Notes under the pieces: model-generated
Database searches by the model: none
What the model was told of the DNA's origin: nothing
What the model saw: only the letters and a program-made list of their open reading frames with translations
NCBI GenBank assembly: GCA_903863315.1
Contig: CAIPBN010000937.1
Span: forward strand, 1 to 7,291
DNA from: an uncultured Verrucomicrobiota bacterium
Lineage (GTDB): Bacteria > Verrucomicrobiota > Verrucomicrobiia > Limisphaerales > SXTU01
DNA: 7,291 nucleotides
Reading direction: 5' to 3'
Part shown: positions 6,076 through 7,291 of the stretch, piece by piece
How the letters are laid out: every line of letters begins with the position of its first letter
How positions within the stretch are numbered: position 1 is the stretch's first letter
Made by a program: the position numbers and the translations under genes

Positions 6076-6092
6076 TTGGCACTCAAATTGCA
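6076..6092 (+). promoter_or_regulatory. Sigma-54 (RpoN) -24/-12 promoter
   Basis: TTGGCACTCAAATTGCA matches the sigma-54 consensus TTGGCACGNNNNTTGCA at all fixed positions but one. GG (6078-6079) and GC (6090-6091) are exactly 10 bp apart, the spacing this sigma factor needs. Transcription would start near 6103, only a few bases before the ATG at 6107, so the mRNA would be nearly leaderless or translation begins at a later codon. The placement in a gene-free stretch after a terminator and directly before the redox gene supports function. Sigma-54 promoters need an NtrC-type activator, which suits nitrogen control. Confidence 0.8.
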
Positions 6093-6106
6093 CGTTAAAT
6101 GCAGGT

Positions 6107-7291
6107 ATGCCGGTGCTCCACCACGCCGATCCCGGGAATGCCGCCAGTTCCGCTGGCGCGCAAACGCTCGTGGACGCGTTGCTCGACGAGCAGCGGCGGC
6201 TCACCGCGGTGGAAGCCTTCGCGCGCGCGCATGAGCGGCACGAGATTGTCGAGCCGCACTATCGCAAGCTGCTCCCCGCATCCGCTCCGCGTCCTGGCGA
6301 GCAGTATGCCTTCGAGGTGGACCTGGACAAATGCTCCGGTTGCCAGGCCTGTGTCACCGCCTGCCACTCGCTCAACGGCCTCGATGACGGCGAGGCCTGG
6401 CGCGAAGTCGGCGCTCTGTTCGGTGAAGCCCTTGTTCCCGCTGTTAGCAGCCTCTTCACTTCGGCTTCTGCCGGATTCACGAGCAACCGCGTTGTTCCGC
6501 TCCAGCAAATTGTCACCACCGCCTGCCACCACTGTGTTGAGCCAGGCTGCCTCGAAGGCTGCCCCGTGCTCGCCTACGACAAAGACCCCGTCACCGGCAT
6601 CGTCCGCCACCTCGACGACCAGTGCATCGGGTGCAGCTACTGCATCCTGAAATGCCCTTACGACGTGCCGAAGTATTCGGCGACGCGCGGCATCGTGCGC
6701 AAGTGCGACATGTGCCACGGCCGCCTCGCTGTCGGCGAAGCCCCTGCGTGCGTGCAGGCCTGTCCGAACGAGGCGATTCGCATTTCTGTCGTTGACCAAG
6801 CTGGCGTCCGATCCGACCTCGGCGGGAGACGACGTGAGGAGTCTCCTACGGGCGAGTGGCTTCCCGACTCCCCGTCGCCTAGCATCACGCTCCCGACCAC
6901 TCGCTACGTCACTAAGAAACCCACCGCCGACCTCCGCGCCGCTGACCACAGCCTGCCGAAGCCGCAGCACCCGCACTGGCCGCTCATCCTCATGCTCGTG
7001 CTCACGCAAGCCGGCATTGGCGGCTTGCTGGCCGCGCGGTTCGTCGGCATTAAATCGATCCCGCTTGAACTCGCCTCGCTCTCGCTCTTCTTTGCCGGAC
7101 TCACGGCCAGCGTGTTCCACCTCGGCCAGCCGCTGAAAGCCTGGCGCGTCTGGCTCGGCTGGCGCACGAGCTGGTTGAGCCGCGAAGCGATGGCCCTGAA
7201 CGCCTTCGCCGGAGCCGCTGTCACGGGCGTCGCCGCGCACTGGCTCCCACTACTCACTAATCACTACTCACTACTCACTACCCCCGTCCTC
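6107..7291 (+). CDS. DmsB/DmsC-like fusion: four-cluster ferredoxin subunit plus membrane anchor (3' end outside window)
   Basis: An open frame of 395 codons running off the right edge. An N-terminal extension (1-64, with a helix around LVDALLDEQRRLTAVEAFAR) precedes a DmsB-type ferredoxin domain holding 16 cysteines for four [4Fe-4S] clusters: 76/79/82/86, 140/143/148/152, 173/176/179/183 and 200/203/215/219. After a linker (about 229-288) the chain becomes a DmsC-type anchor, with helices from about 291-313 and 317-337 and the family-typical FHLGQPLKAWRVWLGWRTSWLSRE (written here in parts: FHLGQPLKAW at 337-346, WLSRE at 356-360). Such proteins pass electrons between quinone and a molybdopterin oxidoreductase. 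Similar fusions sit beside assimilatory-type nitrate reductases in PVC bacteria as I recall, so the catalytic subunit probably lies downstream. No strong ribosome site precedes the ATG; a GTG at 6113 is an alternative start. Confidence 0.9.
   Translation, partial: MPVLHHADPGNAASSAGAQTLVDALLDEQRRLTAVEAFARAHERHEIVEPHYRKLLPASAPRPGEQYAFEVDLDKCSGCQACVTACHSLNGLDDGEAWREVGALFGEALVPAVSSLFTSASAGFTSNRVVPLQQIVTTACHHCVEPGCLEGCPVLAYDKDPVTGIVRHLDDQCIGCSYCILKCPYDVPKYSATRGIVRKCDMCHGRLAVGEAPACVQACPNEAIRISVVDQAGVRSDLGGRRREESPTGEWLPDSPSPSITLPTTRYVTKKPTADLRAADHSLPKPQHPHWPLILMLVLTQAGIGGLLAARFVGIKSIPLELASLSLFFAGLTASVFHLGQPLKAWRVWLGWRTSWLSREAMALNAFAGAAVTGVAAHWLPLLTNHYSLLTTPVL
7250..7281 (+). repeat. 7-bp tandem repeat inside the membrane-anchor coding region
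   Basis: Four full copies and one partial copy of a CTAMTCA unit: ctactca, ctaatca, ctactca, ctactca, ctac. The frame stays open through it, giving a polar Leu/Thr/Tyr/Ser loop (residues about 382-392) after a hydrophobic segment. The unit length is not a multiple of three, so loss or gain of one copy would shift the frame. Confidence 0.8.

Noticed and set aside
6099..6650. Plus-strand open frame starting at 6099
   Set aside because: It is out of frame with the iron-sulfur protein and encodes Ser/Pro/Arg-rich low-complexity sequence.
6095..7240. Long open frame on the minus strand (381 codons)
   Set aside because: It is the antisense shadow of the fused ferredoxin-anchor gene. The plus-strand frame from 6107 has 16 correctly spaced cysteines and DmsC motifs, while the minus-strand product is Arg/Ala/Gly/Glu-rich with no domain.
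1..7291. CRISPR array, tRNA or rRNA genes, transposase genes
   Set aside because: No regularly spaced direct repeats, cloverleaf-like sequences, rRNA motifs or transposase domains were seen on either strand.

Overview
This GC-rich window comes from a Gram-negative bacterium. The outer-membrane porin with signal peptide, the near absence of strong Shine-Dalgarno sites, and the gene set (NrtBCD-like ABC transporter plus cyanase plus alginate-export-type porin, then a fused DmsB/DmsC-like redox protein) suggest Verrucomicrobiota or a relative in the PVC group. That placement is an inference from recalled gene-order patterns, not a search result. All genes read on the + strand.

Region 1 (2-4138) is a tightly packed inorganic-nitrogen uptake cluster. 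It opens with two small, overlapping, paralogous two-helix membrane proteins that match the NrtS nitrate/nitrite transporter family; the first is cut by the window edge. They are followed by an NrtB-like inner-membrane permease, a small protein with an AMPK/CBM48-like glycogen-binding fold, two NrtD/CynD-like ABC ATPases and a complete cyanase (cynS). Most junctions are 1-28 bp or overlap. The exception is the 153-bp gap before the first ATPase, which holds an element bounded by perfect 15-bp inverted repeats. No substrate-binding protein (NrtA type) is present; it probably lies upstream of the window.

Region 2 (4200-5854) is an alginate-export-family outer-membrane beta-barrel protein, 61 bp after cynS, closed by a strong Rho-independent terminator. 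It may supply the outer-membrane step for the anion.

Region 3 (5855-7291) is a separate transcription unit. A well-formed sigma-54 (-24/-12) promoter lies directly before a long open frame that runs off the right edge. That frame encodes a four-cluster [4Fe-4S] ferredoxin subunit fused to a DmsC-type membrane anchor, and it carries a 7-bp tandem repeat near the window end.

Taken together, the genes suggest anion import (nitrate, nitrite and/or cyanate) across both membranes, cyanate breakdown to ammonia and CO2, and, under likely nitrogen-responsive sigma-54 control, an electron-transfer module for a molybdopterin oxidoreductase, possibly a nitrate reductase encoded beyond the right edge. 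The least expected points are the tandem nrtS pair beside an ABC nitrate transporter, the glycogen-binding-type protein in the operon, and the complementary motif changes in the two ATPases that predict one consensus and one degenerate ATP site.
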